64,000 nt of DNA from RPQJ01 sp041910015. Its GTDB lineage: Bacteria > Pseudomonadota > Gammaproteobacteria > Steroidobacterales > Steroidobacteraceae. The notes beneath the pieces were generated by a model. That model was not told the DNA's origin, ran no database searches, and worked only from the letters and a program-made list of their open reading frames with translations. The translations under genes were made by a program, and so were the position numbers. The DNA lies in assembly GCA_041910015.1 (NCBI GenBank), contig JAYRRR010000031.1, positions 31,985-95,984 on the forward strand, given 5' to 3'. This document shows positions 51,693 through 59,740 of this stretch, one piece after another; positions within the stretch are counted from its first letter, which is position 1, and each line of letters begins with the position of its first letter.

Positions 51693-52126
51693 TTTCGGGC
51701 CCAGCGCACCGCCAGCACGTCGCAGGGCGCCGCGTGCAGCACGGTGTCCTCGGTCTGGTTGAACAGGATCGAAACGCCGTGGCGTTCGCGGCTGCCGATC
51801 ACGATCAGGTCGATGCCGCCCTCCTGCGCCACGCGCACGACCTCGCTCTTGATGTTGCCCGCACGCACGATGCGCTGGGCGCTTTCGAGCCCGGTACGCG
51901 CCGCGAGTTCGGCGATGCGTCTGGTGGCGCGCTCGACGAGTTCGCCCTCGATCTGGACGGCCGGCAGCAGCGCCTCGCCCATTGGCTCGACCGGCACGTA
52001 CTCGACGACGTGCAGCAGTGTCACCTGCGAGCTGTAACGCGTGGCCATGTCCTTCGCGCGCGCGGCGATGGCTTCGCTGCCCTCGGTCAGGTCGACGCAG
52101 GCCAGGATCTTCGTGTACTCGCGCAT
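51689..52126 (-). CDS. Universal stress protein (UspA-like)
   Basis: The 145-residue protein begins YTKILACVDLTEGSEAIAARA, has VTLLHVVEYVPVE and ends LIVIGSRERHGVSILFNQTEDTVLHAAPCDVLAVR. The usual ATP loop G-x2-G-x9-G-S/T is altered: the second glycine-serine position reads FNQTE, so ATP binding is doubtful, as in UspA itself. It overlaps apaG by 4 nt and carries a strong promoter upstream, so it drives usp-apaG-apaH. Confidence 0.9.
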   Translation of the reverse strand: MREYTKILACVDLTEGSEAIAARAKDMATRYSSQVTLLHVVEYVPVEPMGEALLPAVQIEGELVERATRRIAELAARTGLESAQRIVRAGNIKSEVVRVAQEGGIDLIVIGSRERHGVSILFNQTEDTVLHAAPCDVLAVRWARK

Positions 52127-52183
52127 GCTCTGCTCCCGTCGGCCATGTTCCGGCGTCCCGGACGGACACCGGTCCCGGTGGTG

Positions 52184-52211
52184 ATTATAGGCGGCCTCCC
52201 GTGGCCGACAA
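52184..52211 (-). promoter_or_regulatory. Sigma70 promoter for usp-apaG-apaH
   Basis: On the minus strand TTGTCG (52206-52211) and a perfect TATAAT (52184-52189) are 16 bp apart. The start site would be near 52177, about 50 nt before the usp ATG, so usp-apaG-apaH can be transcribed separately from the lptD-surA-pdxA-rsmA run. Confidence 0.65.
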
Positions 52212-52253
52212 TCCGGCGTCGTCCGCCCCGATGCGCGTGGCCTCTCCGGCCGG

Positions 52254-53033
52254 TCATTCGAGCTGACGGGCGAGGGCGCCGAACTGGGCCGGCGTCAGTG
52301 TCTCCGCCCGCGCGCCAGGGTCGACGCCGGCGGCCGCGATCTGCTCCGGCTCGAGCAGTCCCCGGAGCGCATTGCGCAGCGTCTTGCGTCGCTTGCCGAA
52401 CGCTGCCGCGACGACGCGGGCAAAGGCGCCGGGCGCGCCGGTGTCGAACGGTGCCTGTCCGTGCGGCCGCAGCGCGAAGAACGTCGAGACGACCTGCGGT
52501 GGCGGCTGGAACGCGCCCGGACGGATGTCGAACAGCGGCTGTACGGCGACGTGGGGCGCCAGCGTGACGGTGAGGCGGCCGTAGTCGTCGGTGTCGGGCC
52601 GCGCCGCCATGCGCGCGACGACTTCGCGCTGCAGCATGAAATGCATGTCCGCGATCGCATCGAGCTGCTCGACGAAATGAAACAGCAGCGGCGTGGAGAC
52701 ATTGTACGGCAGGTTGCCGATCAGCCGCAGCCTCGGCCCGTCGCCACGCAGTGTGCGCAGGTCGAACTCGAGCGCGTCGGCGAGGTGGGTGCGCAGTTCG
52801 CCCCGGCCCGCGCAGCGCGCCTGCAGCTCCGGCACGACGTCGGCGTCGATCTCGACGACGTCGATGACGCCGGTGCGTTCGAGGATCGGCGCCGTGATGG
52901 CCCCGCGGCCCGGGCCGATCTCGACGATGCGCTCGCCGGGCTGCGGCGCGATGGCCTCCACGATGCGGTCGATCGTGCCCTGATCGTGCAGGAAGTGCTG
53001 GCCGTACCGCTTCTTGGCGTGGCGCGACTTCAC
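52254..53033 (-). CDS. rsmA: 16S rRNA dimethyladenosine transferase RsmA
   Basis: This 259-residue protein has KKRYGQHFLHDQGTIDRIV at the start, the SAM motif IVEIGPGRGAITAPIL, VVEIDADVVPEL, and NLPYNVSTPLLFHF with the catalytic NLPY. It dimethylates two adjacent adenosines of 16S rRNA helix 45. Its ATG overlaps the pdxA stop by 4 nt, the standard lptD-surA-pdxA-rsmA arrangement. Confidence 0.97.
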   Translation of the reverse strand: MKSRHAKKRYGQHFLHDQGTIDRIVEAIAPQPGERIVEIGPGRGAITAPILERTGVIDVVEIDADVVPELQARCAGRGELRTHLADALEFDLRTLRGDGPRLRLIGNLPYNVSTPLLFHFVEQLDAIADMHFMLQREVVARMAARPDTDDYGRLTVTLAPHVAVQPLFDIRPGAFQPPPQVVSTFFALRPHGQAPFDTGAPGAFARVVAAAFGKRRKTLRNALRGLLEPEQIAAAGVDPGARAETLTPAQFGALARQLE

Positions 53034-54058
53034 CAGTGCGAGACGCCCGGGTGCACGTGCCGGCTCAGGTCGAGCGCAAGGTCGAAGGCCGCACGCAGAC
53101 TGCCGGTGTCGGCCTGGCGCGTGCCCGCGAGATCGAGCGCCGTGCCATGATCGACCGACGTGCGCACGATCGGCAGGCCCAGCGTGACGTTGACCGCGTG
53201 GCCGAAGCTCGCATGCTTGAGCACCGGCAGCCCCTGATCGTGGAACATCGCCAGCACGGCGTCGCAGGATGCGAGGTGATGCGGCACGAACGCCGTGTCG
53301 GCCGGCACCGGGCCCACGAGGTCGAACCCCTCGGTGCGCAGTGCGTCGAGCACCGGCTGCATGATCTCGATTTCCTCGCGGCCGAGGTGGCCGCCTTCAC
53401 CGGCGTGCGGGTTGAGCCCGAGCACCAGCAGCCGTGGCGCGTCGAGCCCGAACCTGTTGCGCAGGTCGGCATGCACGATGCGCAGCACGGCCTCGAGACG
53501 TGCCGGCGTGATCGCCGCGCTGACGTCCTTCAGCGGCAGGTGCGTCGTGGCGAGCGCCACGCGCATGCCGGCGCCGACGAGCATCATGACGGGCAGGCTC
53601 ACGTCGGTGCGTTGCCCGAGATACTCGGTGTGGCCGGTGAACGGGATGCCGGCCTCGTTGATGATCGATTTCTGCACCGGTGCCGTGACGATCGCGTGGA
53701 ACGCGCCGGCGGCGCAGCCGCCGAGTGCCGCATCGAGCGTCGCCAGCACGTAGCGGGCATTCGCCGGATCGAGCTTGCCGGGGATGCAGGGAGCCGCGAG
53801 CGGCACGTGCAGCAGTTGCAGGCCCGGCTGCGGCTCCGCGGTCGCGTCGAAGAGCGGCAGGCGGAGCTTCGGCGCGCGCTTGAGGCGCGAGCGCCCGAAC
53901 AGCGACGCGTCACCGATCAGGACGATGCGGCACCCCGGCGGCGGATGTTCGATGAGCGTCGAGCAGATGTCCGGGCCGATGCCCGCCGGCTCGCCGGCCG
54001 TGACGGCAATCGTCCGCAGCACCGTCGACGGGCGGCGCCTGCTGGCCCGGGTGCTCAC
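53030..54058 (-). CDS. pdxA: 4-hydroxythreonine-4-phosphate dehydrogenase PdxA
   Basis: The 342-residue protein has TAGEPAGIGPDICSTLI at the start, VTAPVQKSIINEAGIPFTGHTEYL, ALATTHLPLKDVSAAI and VLGLNPHAGEGGHLGREE, with metal-binding histidines, and ends in a DLSRHVHPG tail. It acts in the DXP-dependent vitamin B6 pathway. It overlaps both rsmA and surA by 4 nt. Confidence 0.96.
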   Translation of the reverse strand: MSTRASRRRPSTVLRTIAVTAGEPAGIGPDICSTLIEHPPPGCRIVLIGDASLFGRSRLKRAPKLRLPLFDATAEPQPGLQLLHVPLAAPCIPGKLDPANARYVLATLDAALGGCAAGAFHAIVTAPVQKSIINEAGIPFTGHTEYLGQRTDVSLPVMMLVGAGMRVALATTHLPLKDVSAAITPARLEAVLRIVHADLRNRFGLDAPRLLVLGLNPHAGEGGHLGREEIEIMQPVLDALRTEGFDLVGPVPADTAFVPHHLASCDAVLAMFHDQGLPVLKHASFGHAVNVTLGLPIVRTSVDHGTALDLAGTRQADTGSLRAAFDLALDLSRHVHPGVSHW

Positions 54059-55365
54059 ATGCGGTATTCGACGAAAGCCTCGTCGCGGAGCCGACGCAGC
54101 CAGATTTCCGTTTCTTCCTCCGCGCGCGCCTCGCGGAGCTGGGCGACGCAGCGGTTGCGCGTCAGGTCCTCGCTGGCGTCGTAGGTGCGCCGGCCGAGCA
54201 ATTGCACGATGTGCCAGCCGAACTGCGTCCGGAACGGTTCGCTGATCTGGTCGATGTCGAGTGCATCGAGCTGACGCTCGAATTCCGGCACGAATGTCCC
54301 TGGGCCGACCCAGCCGAGGTCGCCGCCAGTCGCCGCCGAACCCGGGTCTTCCGAGGTGACCGAGGCGATTGCCTCGAAGCTCTCGCCCTTGAGGACGCGC
54401 GCGCGGATCGCCGCGAGCTTCTGCCGCACCGTCTCGTCGTCTTCCACCTCGTTCGGCTTCATGAGGACGTGCCGCGCGTGCACCTGAGAGATCAGCGCGG
54501 GCGCCTCGCCGCCGCGGACGTCGAGCACCTTGAAGATGTGCAGGCCCGTCGGCGTGCGAATCGGCTCCGTGACGTCGCCCGGCTTCATCGTGGGGATGAC
54601 GTCGGCCACGAACGACGGCAGCTGGCCGGCCTTGCGCCAGCCGAGGGCGCCGCCTTCGAGTGCCGTGCCGGAGTCGGAGTAGGAAATGGCGAGCTGGCCG
54701 AAGTCCTCGTTGTTCTTCGCGCGCTCGTAGACGCCCTGCGCCCGCGCCGTGCGCTCGGCGATCTGCCTTTCATCCGCCGTGCCCGGGATGGCAATGAGGA
54801 TGTGGCCGAGGTTGTATTCGTTGTCCGTACCGGGCGAGGCCTTGCGCCTGGCGATGCACTGGTCGACTTCGCGCGGCGAAACATAGACGCGTGCGAGCAC
54901 GTCGCGCTGGCGCAGCGTCTGCATCGTGATCTCGCGGCGGACCTCGTCGCGATAGTCGCGGTAGTCGAGGCCCTGTTGCTCGAGCGCGGCCGGCAGTTCG
55001 CTGAACTTGATGCCGTTGCGCTCGGCGACCTCGGTCAGCGCCTGGTTCACAGCCTCGTCCGGGACTTTGATGCCGAGGCGCTCGGCACGCTGCATCTGCA
55101 ACTCCTGCAGCACCAGGCGCTCGAGCACCTGCTGGCGCAACACGTTGCGCGGCGGAAGCTGCTGGCCCTGCTGCTGGAGACGGGCACTGATCGTCTGCAT
55201 CTGCTGCTCGACGTCGCTGCGCACGATGACGCCGTCATTGACGACGGCTGCGACGCGGTCGAGCAGCACGCCGCTCGCGCTCAGTTCCTTGGACTGGCCG
55301 AAGGCCGTGCCGAAGGCCGCGGCCAGCAGCACGGCGACGAAAAAAGACTTGTATTTCAAGGGCAT
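54055..55365 (-). CDS. surA: Periplasmic chaperone/peptidyl-prolyl isomerase SurA
   Basis: ATG 55365 starts a 436-residue protein with a signal peptide (MPLKYKSFFVAVLLAAAFGT, cleavage near AFGQ). Next is the SurA N-terminal chaperone domain (LLDRVAAVVNDGVIVRSDVE), then two parvulin domains (GHILIAIPGTADERQIAERT and VHARHVLMKPNEVEDDETVRQ) and a C-terminal helix. It chaperones outer-membrane proteins, including LptD encoded just upstream. One nucleotide separates it from the lptD stop. Confidence 0.95.
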   Translation of the reverse strand: MPLKYKSFFVAVLLAAAFGTAFGQSKELSASGVLLDRVAAVVNDGVIVRSDVEQQMQTISARLQQQGQQLPPRNVLRQQVLERLVLQELQMQRAERLGIKVPDEAVNQALTEVAERNGIKFSELPAALEQQGLDYRDYRDEVRREITMQTLRQRDVLARVYVSPREVDQCIARRKASPGTDNEYNLGHILIAIPGTADERQIAERTARAQGVYERAKNNEDFGQLAISYSDSGTALEGGALGWRKAGQLPSFVADVIPTMKPGDVTEPIRTPTGLHIFKVLDVRGGEAPALISQVHARHVLMKPNEVEDDETVRQKLAAIRARVLKGESFEAIASVTSEDPGSAATGGDLGWVGPGTFVPEFERQLDALDIDQISEPFRTQFGWHIVQLLGRRTYDASEDLTRNRCVAQLREARAEEETEIWLRRLRDEAFVEYRM

Positions 55366-55366
55366 C

Positions 55367-57655
55367 TCAGGGACGAGGTGCGGACGGAAGCGCGGAGTAT
55401 CCCCGAATCGCATCGCGCAGGAAAGCTTCGTTGTCGACTCCGACACTGGACAGTCCCTTGAGTTCCAGCTCGATCCCGAACGAGGTTTCGGCGTCGCCGG
55501 TGCGGCTCGAGATGAACCTGCGCGTGATCAGCCGCACGGCCCAGCAGCAGGACGAGAACTCGAGACCCGCGAACTGGTCGAGCGTCTTTTCCTCCTGGAG
55601 CGAATACACCCAGCGCGCGAAGCCCCGCCACTGGTTGCTGATCGGCCAGGCACCGGAGACGTCGACCTGCTCGAGCAGGTCGCGCCGAAAGCGATAGCCT
55701 GCGTTCAGGACGCGCCCCGGCGCAGGAGCGTACTGCACGAACGTCTCCGAGCGCTCGCCACGCGTGCGGTCGGGATTCCACTGGTAGGCGAACCTCGCGT
55801 TCCAGTTCTTGAACGCCGCCAGGTCGATTTCGGCGACGACGTCGGACGACGAGCGGTCGCGCTGCGGCTCGTCGGGCAGGCGCACGCGCGGATTCTCGAA
55901 GTAGAAGGCCTGCCCGAGCGTCGCGCTCAGGAACTGCCGGCCGCCCGTCGCGTCGAGCAGCCGCGTCGTCAGGCCGACGCTGACCTGGTTGGCGTCGCCG
56001 ACGCGGTCGGGACCGATGTACCGGTTGTCACGGAAGAGCTGCACGAGGTTGAGGTCGGGGGAGCCCGTGTCGAAGACCGGCAGGTCGTCCTGGTCCCGAT
56101 ACGGCACGTAGAGGTACAGCAGCCGCGGCTCGAGCGTCTGGATGCGCTGCTCGTGCGATCCCGACGTCCGTTCGAGCACCAGCCCGGTGTCGAGGCGTGC
56201 GGTCGGCAGGGCGCGGCTCGGCGAGTCTGGCGCGTCCTCGGCGAGGTCGCTCAGCGCGTATTGCGTGTACCGGTAACCCGCCCCCGCGGCGACAAAGGCG
56301 CCGTTGTGGTCGACGCGCCATTCGAGCGCCGGCTGCGCGTCGAAGCGCACGCCCTGGGGGCCGACGTCGCGCACGAAGTTCGTCGCTTCGGCGAACAGGC
56401 TGGCCGACAGGTTGCCGGGCAGGTCCTGCCAGCGGCCGACGGCACCGAGCCGCGGCAGGATCTGGTAGGGCGCGTCCTCGGCGGCGAGCTCGCGGTCGAT
56501 GACCTGGTAACCCTGCACGCGGGCGTCGAAGGACCACGCGCCCGTGTCGTGGCGCAGGCCCGCGTAACGGTTCAGGAACGTCACGCTGGTGCCTTCGAAG
56601 CCGACGCCGAAGTCCTCGAAGTAATCCTGGTCGCTCACGTTCGCGGCGTCGACCAGCAGTTGCGTGCGCGGCGCGAATCGCGTCACGTGACGCCAGTCGA
56701 CGAGGCTGCGGGCCTCGCCGCGGTCGTCGTCGTGGAACAGGTATTCGACGTTGAGCTGGCTGCGGCTGCGCTCGCTCAGGTAGCGCAACTCCGGATCGAC
56801 GCGGAAGCCGCGTGACGAATACCAGCGGCTGACGAGCGTGGCGTCATGGTTCGGCGCGAGGTTCCAGTAGTAGGGCACGGCGAGCTGCGTGCCGTTCTTG
56901 CTGCTGCTGCCGATCTGCGGGAACAGCAGGCCCGACTTGCGCTGGTCGCCGACGGGAAACGTGATCCAGGGCGTGTAGATGATCGGCAGACCGAGGAACT
57001 CCAGCCTGACGTCGCGGCCGGTGCCGATCTGCTTCCGCTGGTCGATGCTGATCTGGCCGGCCTGCAGTTCCCAGTCGTCCACGCCGGGAGGGCACGCGGT
57101 GTAGCGCACGCCGTCGAGCTGCAGGATGCCATCGCGCGTGACGTGCGCGGACCGGGCGGCGCCGCGGACCGAGCGATCCATGAGCTCGAATTCCGCGCCT
57201 TCGAAGCTGCCGCCGCCACCCTCGACGAACGAGCCGTCGTCGCCGCGTACGCGCAGCTGCGGATCGAGGTATTCCATGTGGCCGCGCAGCCGGACGCTGC
57301 GCCGCGTGGCGTCGATCTCGGCCTCGTCGGCACTGAGCAGCCGCTGGCCCGTGCGGATGGTCACGTTGCCGCTCAGCAGCGCGTCGCCGGTGCGGCCGAG
57401 TTCGCCCGAGTCGCTCGTCACGTGGATGCGCTGGTCGTCAGGGTCGGCCGTGAGCAGATCGTCGACGCGCGGATCGGGCGCCGGGACGCGACAGGCGCCG
57501 CGCTCGCTGCCGTCGGCGGCGGCGGTCTCGGCCGCGTGTGCCGCCAGCGGCAGGAACGGCAGTGGCATGCAGAGCACGACCGGCCACGCCGCCATGCGCC
57601 GGGCACCGTGGCGGGCGGGCGCGCGACGACGACGGTCGGAAGGCGGGCGCGACAT
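55367..57655 (-). CDS. lptD: LPS-assembly protein LptD
   Basis: ATG 57655 gives 762 residues. A long basic start (MSRPPSDRRRRAPARHGARR) precedes a signal peptide that likely ends near AHAAE. The OstA/LptA-like beta-jellyroll (TSDSGELGRTGDALLSGNVTIRTGQRLLSADEA) is followed by the C-terminal beta-barrel (FLGLPIIYTPWITFPVGDQRKSGLLFPQIG). LptD inserts LPS in the outer membrane with LptE. Cysteine residues for disulfide links are present (GACRVP, TACPPG, SSCCW). The -10-like sequence lies only 8 nt before the ATG, so a leaderless mRNA is possible. Confidence 0.95.
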   Translation of the reverse strand: MSRPPSDRRRRAPARHGARRMAAWPVVLCMPLPFLPLAAHAAETAAADGSERGACRVPAPDPRVDDLLTADPDDQRIHVTSDSGELGRTGDALLSGNVTIRTGQRLLSADEAEIDATRRSVRLRGHMEYLDPQLRVRGDDGSFVEGGGGSFEGAEFELMDRSVRGAARSAHVTRDGILQLDGVRYTACPPGVDDWELQAGQISIDQRKQIGTGRDVRLEFLGLPIIYTPWITFPVGDQRKSGLLFPQIGSSSKNGTQLAVPYYWNLAPNHDATLVSRWYSSRGFRVDPELRYLSERSRSQLNVEYLFHDDDRGEARSLVDWRHVTRFAPRTQLLVDAANVSDQDYFEDFGVGFEGTSVTFLNRYAGLRHDTGAWSFDARVQGYQVIDRELAAEDAPYQILPRLGAVGRWQDLPGNLSASLFAEATNFVRDVGPQGVRFDAQPALEWRVDHNGAFVAAGAGYRYTQYALSDLAEDAPDSPSRALPTARLDTGLVLERTSGSHEQRIQTLEPRLLYLYVPYRDQDDLPVFDTGSPDLNLVQLFRDNRYIGPDRVGDANQVSVGLTTRLLDATGGRQFLSATLGQAFYFENPRVRLPDEPQRDRSSSDVVAEIDLAAFKNWNARFAYQWNPDRTRGERSETFVQYAPAPGRVLNAGYRFRRDLLEQVDVSGAWPISNQWRGFARWVYSLQEEKTLDQFAGLEFSSCCWAVRLITRRFISSRTGDAETSFGIELELKGLSSVGVDNEAFLRDAIRGYSALPSAPRP

Positions 57656-57662
57656 CCGCGCG

Positions 57663-57670
57663 ATTATAAT
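57663..57670. promoter_or_regulatory. Bidirectional -10-like ATTATAAT between lptD and amgK
   Basis: The palindrome ATTATAAT gives TATAAT on both strands (minus 57663-57668, plus 57665-57670). On the minus strand it lies 7 nt from the lptD ATG, which would start transcription at the ATG itself. On the plus strand it would give a leader of about 55 nt for amgK. No good -35 hexamer was found for either. Confidence 0.4.
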
Positions 57671-57731
57671 TGCGCGCGTCGCAGCGCAGCCGATTTGTTG
57701 GCCGCGTTCCCGAGCCCCCGAGGTCCGTCGT

Positions 57732-58787
57732 TTGAACGAAGCACGCCCGACTCCCACGCAACGAGCCGCACGAGACGCACGTCTGGAGTCGCTGTGCCGC
57801 TGGCTGGAAACCTCGCTCGGTTTCGCGGACTACGCGATCGCGCCGGCATCGGCCGACGCGAGCTTCCGCCGCTATTTCCGCGTGACGCGAGCCGGGCATC
57901 CCTCGCGCGTCGTCATGGATGCACCGCCGGGCAAGGAGGACGTCGGTCCGTTCCTCAGGGTGGCGCAGATGCTCGCGGAGGTCGGCGTGCACGCGCCACG
58001 CGTGCTCGGGCAGTCCGCCGAGGGCTTCCTGCTGCTGACCGACCTCGGCACCACCATGTACCTGCCCGAACTGGCCAGACCGGGGCAGGCCGACGCGCTG
58101 TACGCCGACGCCATCGCCGCACTGGTCAGGATCCAGGCACGGGGGGCGGACGCCGCACTGCGACTGCCGCCCTACGACGAGAAGCTGCTGCGATTCGAGA
58201 TGAGCCTGTTCCCCGACTGGCTGCTCGGACGTCATCTCGAACTGCGCCTCGCCCCGCGGGAAACCGCTACGCTCCACGCGGCGATGGACGCGCTGGTCGC
58301 GAACGCGCTCGGGCAGCCGCAGGTGTTCGTGCACCGCGACTATCACTCGCGCAACCTGATGGTCTGTCACGGCGACAACCCCGGCATCCTCGATTTCCAG
58401 GACGCGGTCCGCGGCGCGCTCACCTATGACCTCGTCTCGCTGCTGCGCGACAGCTACGTCGCCTGGCCGCAGGAGCGCGTCGTCGGCTGGGCACGGCAGT
58501 TCCGCGAGGCGGCCGCGGCGGCCGGGCTCGACACGGGCGCGGACGAGGCGCAGTTCCTGCGCTGGTTCGACCTGATGGGCGTGCAGCGCCACCTCAAGGT
58601 CGGCGGCATCTTCGCGCGGCTCTGGCTGCGCGACGGCAAGTCCGGATACCTTGCGGACATTCCGCGCACGCTGCAGTACGCCGTCGCCTCCTGCGCGCGG
58701 CACGCGGACTTCGCAGACCTCGGCCGGCTCATCGAGCAGCGCGTGCTGCCGGCAGTCGTCGCCAGGCTCGGGGGACGCCCCGCCTGA
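57732..58787 (+). CDS. amgK: N-acetylmuramate/N-acetylglucosamine kinase AmgK
   Basis: The start is TTG 57732 (no ATG lies in the region and homology begins at LESLCRWLETSLGF); 351 residues. It is an aminoglycoside-phosphotransferase-fold kinase: ASADASFRRYFRV, VVMDAPPGKEDVGPFL, the catalytic loop VFVHRDYHSRNLMV and the metal motif GILDFQDAVRGALTYDLVSLLRD. AmgK phosphorylates MurNAc/GlcNAc at the anomeric carbon for cell-wall recycling. murU, the next step, is 20 nt downstream, and lptD is divergent, as in Pseudomonas. Confidence 0.93.
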   Translation: MNEARPTPTQRAARDARLESLCRWLETSLGFADYAIAPASADASFRRYFRVTRAGHPSRVVMDAPPGKEDVGPFLRVAQMLAEVGVHAPRVLGQSAEGFLLLTDLGTTMYLPELARPGQADALYADAIAALVRIQARGADAALRLPPYDEKLLRFEMSLFPDWLLGRHLELRLAPRETATLHAAMDALVANALGQPQVFVHRDYHSRNLMVCHGDNPGILDFQDAVRGALTYDLVSLLRDSYVAWPQERVVGWARQFREAAAAAGLDTGADEAQFLRWFDLMGVQRHLKVGGIFARLWLRDGKSGYLADIPRTLQYAVASCARHADFADLGRLIEQRVLPAVVARLGGRPA

Positions 58788-58807
58788 GGCGGGCGGTACC
58801 GGCCGAC

Positions 58808-59545
58808 ATGAAGGCGATGATCCTGGCGGCGGGTCGCGGCGAGCGCATGCGGCCGCTCACGCTCGCGCGCCCGAAACCGCTGCTCGAAGTCGGTGGCCGC
58901 GCGCTGATCGAGCATCATCTGCAGGCGCTCGCGGCGGCGGGCTTTCGCGAAGTCGTCGTGAACCTGTCCTGGCTTGGCGGGCAGATCACTGCGGCGCTCG
59001 GCGACGGCGCGCGTTTCGGACTGCGGATCGTCTACAGCGACGAAGGCGCCGAGCCGCTCGAGACCGGTGGCGGCATCTTCCGGGCCCTGCCGTTGCTGAG
59101 CCCGATGGGCGTCGAACCATTCCTGGTACTGAATGGCGACGTCTGGATGCAATACCCGTACGCGACGCTGCGCGAGCGCTTCGGGTCCGGCCTGCCGCGC
59201 CGGGACCAGGCCCATCTGGTGCTCGTGCCCAATCCCGATCACAACCCCCGGGGCGACTTCGCGCTCGAGCGCGGCCGCATGGTCGAGGCCGTACCCGGCA
59301 TGAACGCCGGCACTGCCGTCGCCGCGCGCCTCGGCGTCTTGCCGCGCTACACGTTCTCGGGCCTCGGCGTGTATCACCCGTCGCTGTTCAACGGCTGCAC
59401 CGACGGCATTTTCAAGCTTGCGCCGCTGCTGCGCGCCGCCGCTGTCAACGACCGTGTCGGCGTGGAGCGGTTCGACGGCGACTGGCTGGACATCGGCACG
59501 CCGGAGCGGCTCGCGGCGCTGCAGGCGCGGTTGCATCCACGTTGA
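58808..59545 (+). CDS. murU: N-acetylmuramate alpha-1-phosphate uridylyltransferase MurU
   Basis: The 245-residue nucleotidyltransferase has the glycine-rich start MKAMILAAGRGERMRPLTLARPKP, GGRALIEHHL, ETGGGIFRALPLL and LVLNGDVWMQYPY with metal-binding aspartates, then GTPERLAAL near the end. It makes UDP-MurNAc from MurNAc-1-P, bypassing the fosfomycin-sensitive MurA route. It directly follows amgK, and a long nested inverted repeat starts just after its stop. Confidence 0.94.
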   Translation: MKAMILAAGRGERMRPLTLARPKPLLEVGGRALIEHHLQALAAAGFREVVVNLSWLGGQITAALGDGARFGLRIVYSDEGAEPLETGGGIFRALPLLSPMGVEPFLVLNGDVWMQYPYATLRERFGSGLPRRDQAHLVLVPNPDHNPRGDFALERGRMVEAVPGMNAGTAVAARLGVLPRYTFSGLGVYHPSLFNGCTDGIFKLAPLLRAAAVNDRVGVERFDGDWLDIGTPERLAALQARLHPR

Positions 59546-59547
59546 GA

Positions 59548-59670
59548 GTGGCGGCGAGGGCGATCCGGAATGCCGGCCGGGACCGACGTGAATCCGTCCC
59601 TGGAGGCGCCTTCCGCGACGTCCTGTCGCGGAAGGTCCCGCCCGACATTCCGGATCGCCCTCGCCGCCAC
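59548..59670. repeat. Nested 123-bp inverted repeat between murU and lipA
   Basis: Two perfect 25-nt arms (59548-59572 and 59646-59670) flank an inner perfect hairpin with 11-nt arms (59609-59619 and 59625-59635) and a 5-nt loop. The interior carries ACGTGAATCCGTCCCTGG, related to the GTGAATCC core of the folA repeat. Such nested palindromes are typical of mobile intergenic repeat elements (REP/MITE-like) and could fold into a long cruciform or mRNA hairpin ending murU transcripts. Confidence 0.75.
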
Positions 59671-59740
59671 GCGCGTCGCAGCAAGCGCAGGCCTTGCGGA
59701 CGGCCGCGCGCCTATCGTCCAGCGCGACGGGCGTTCTAGA

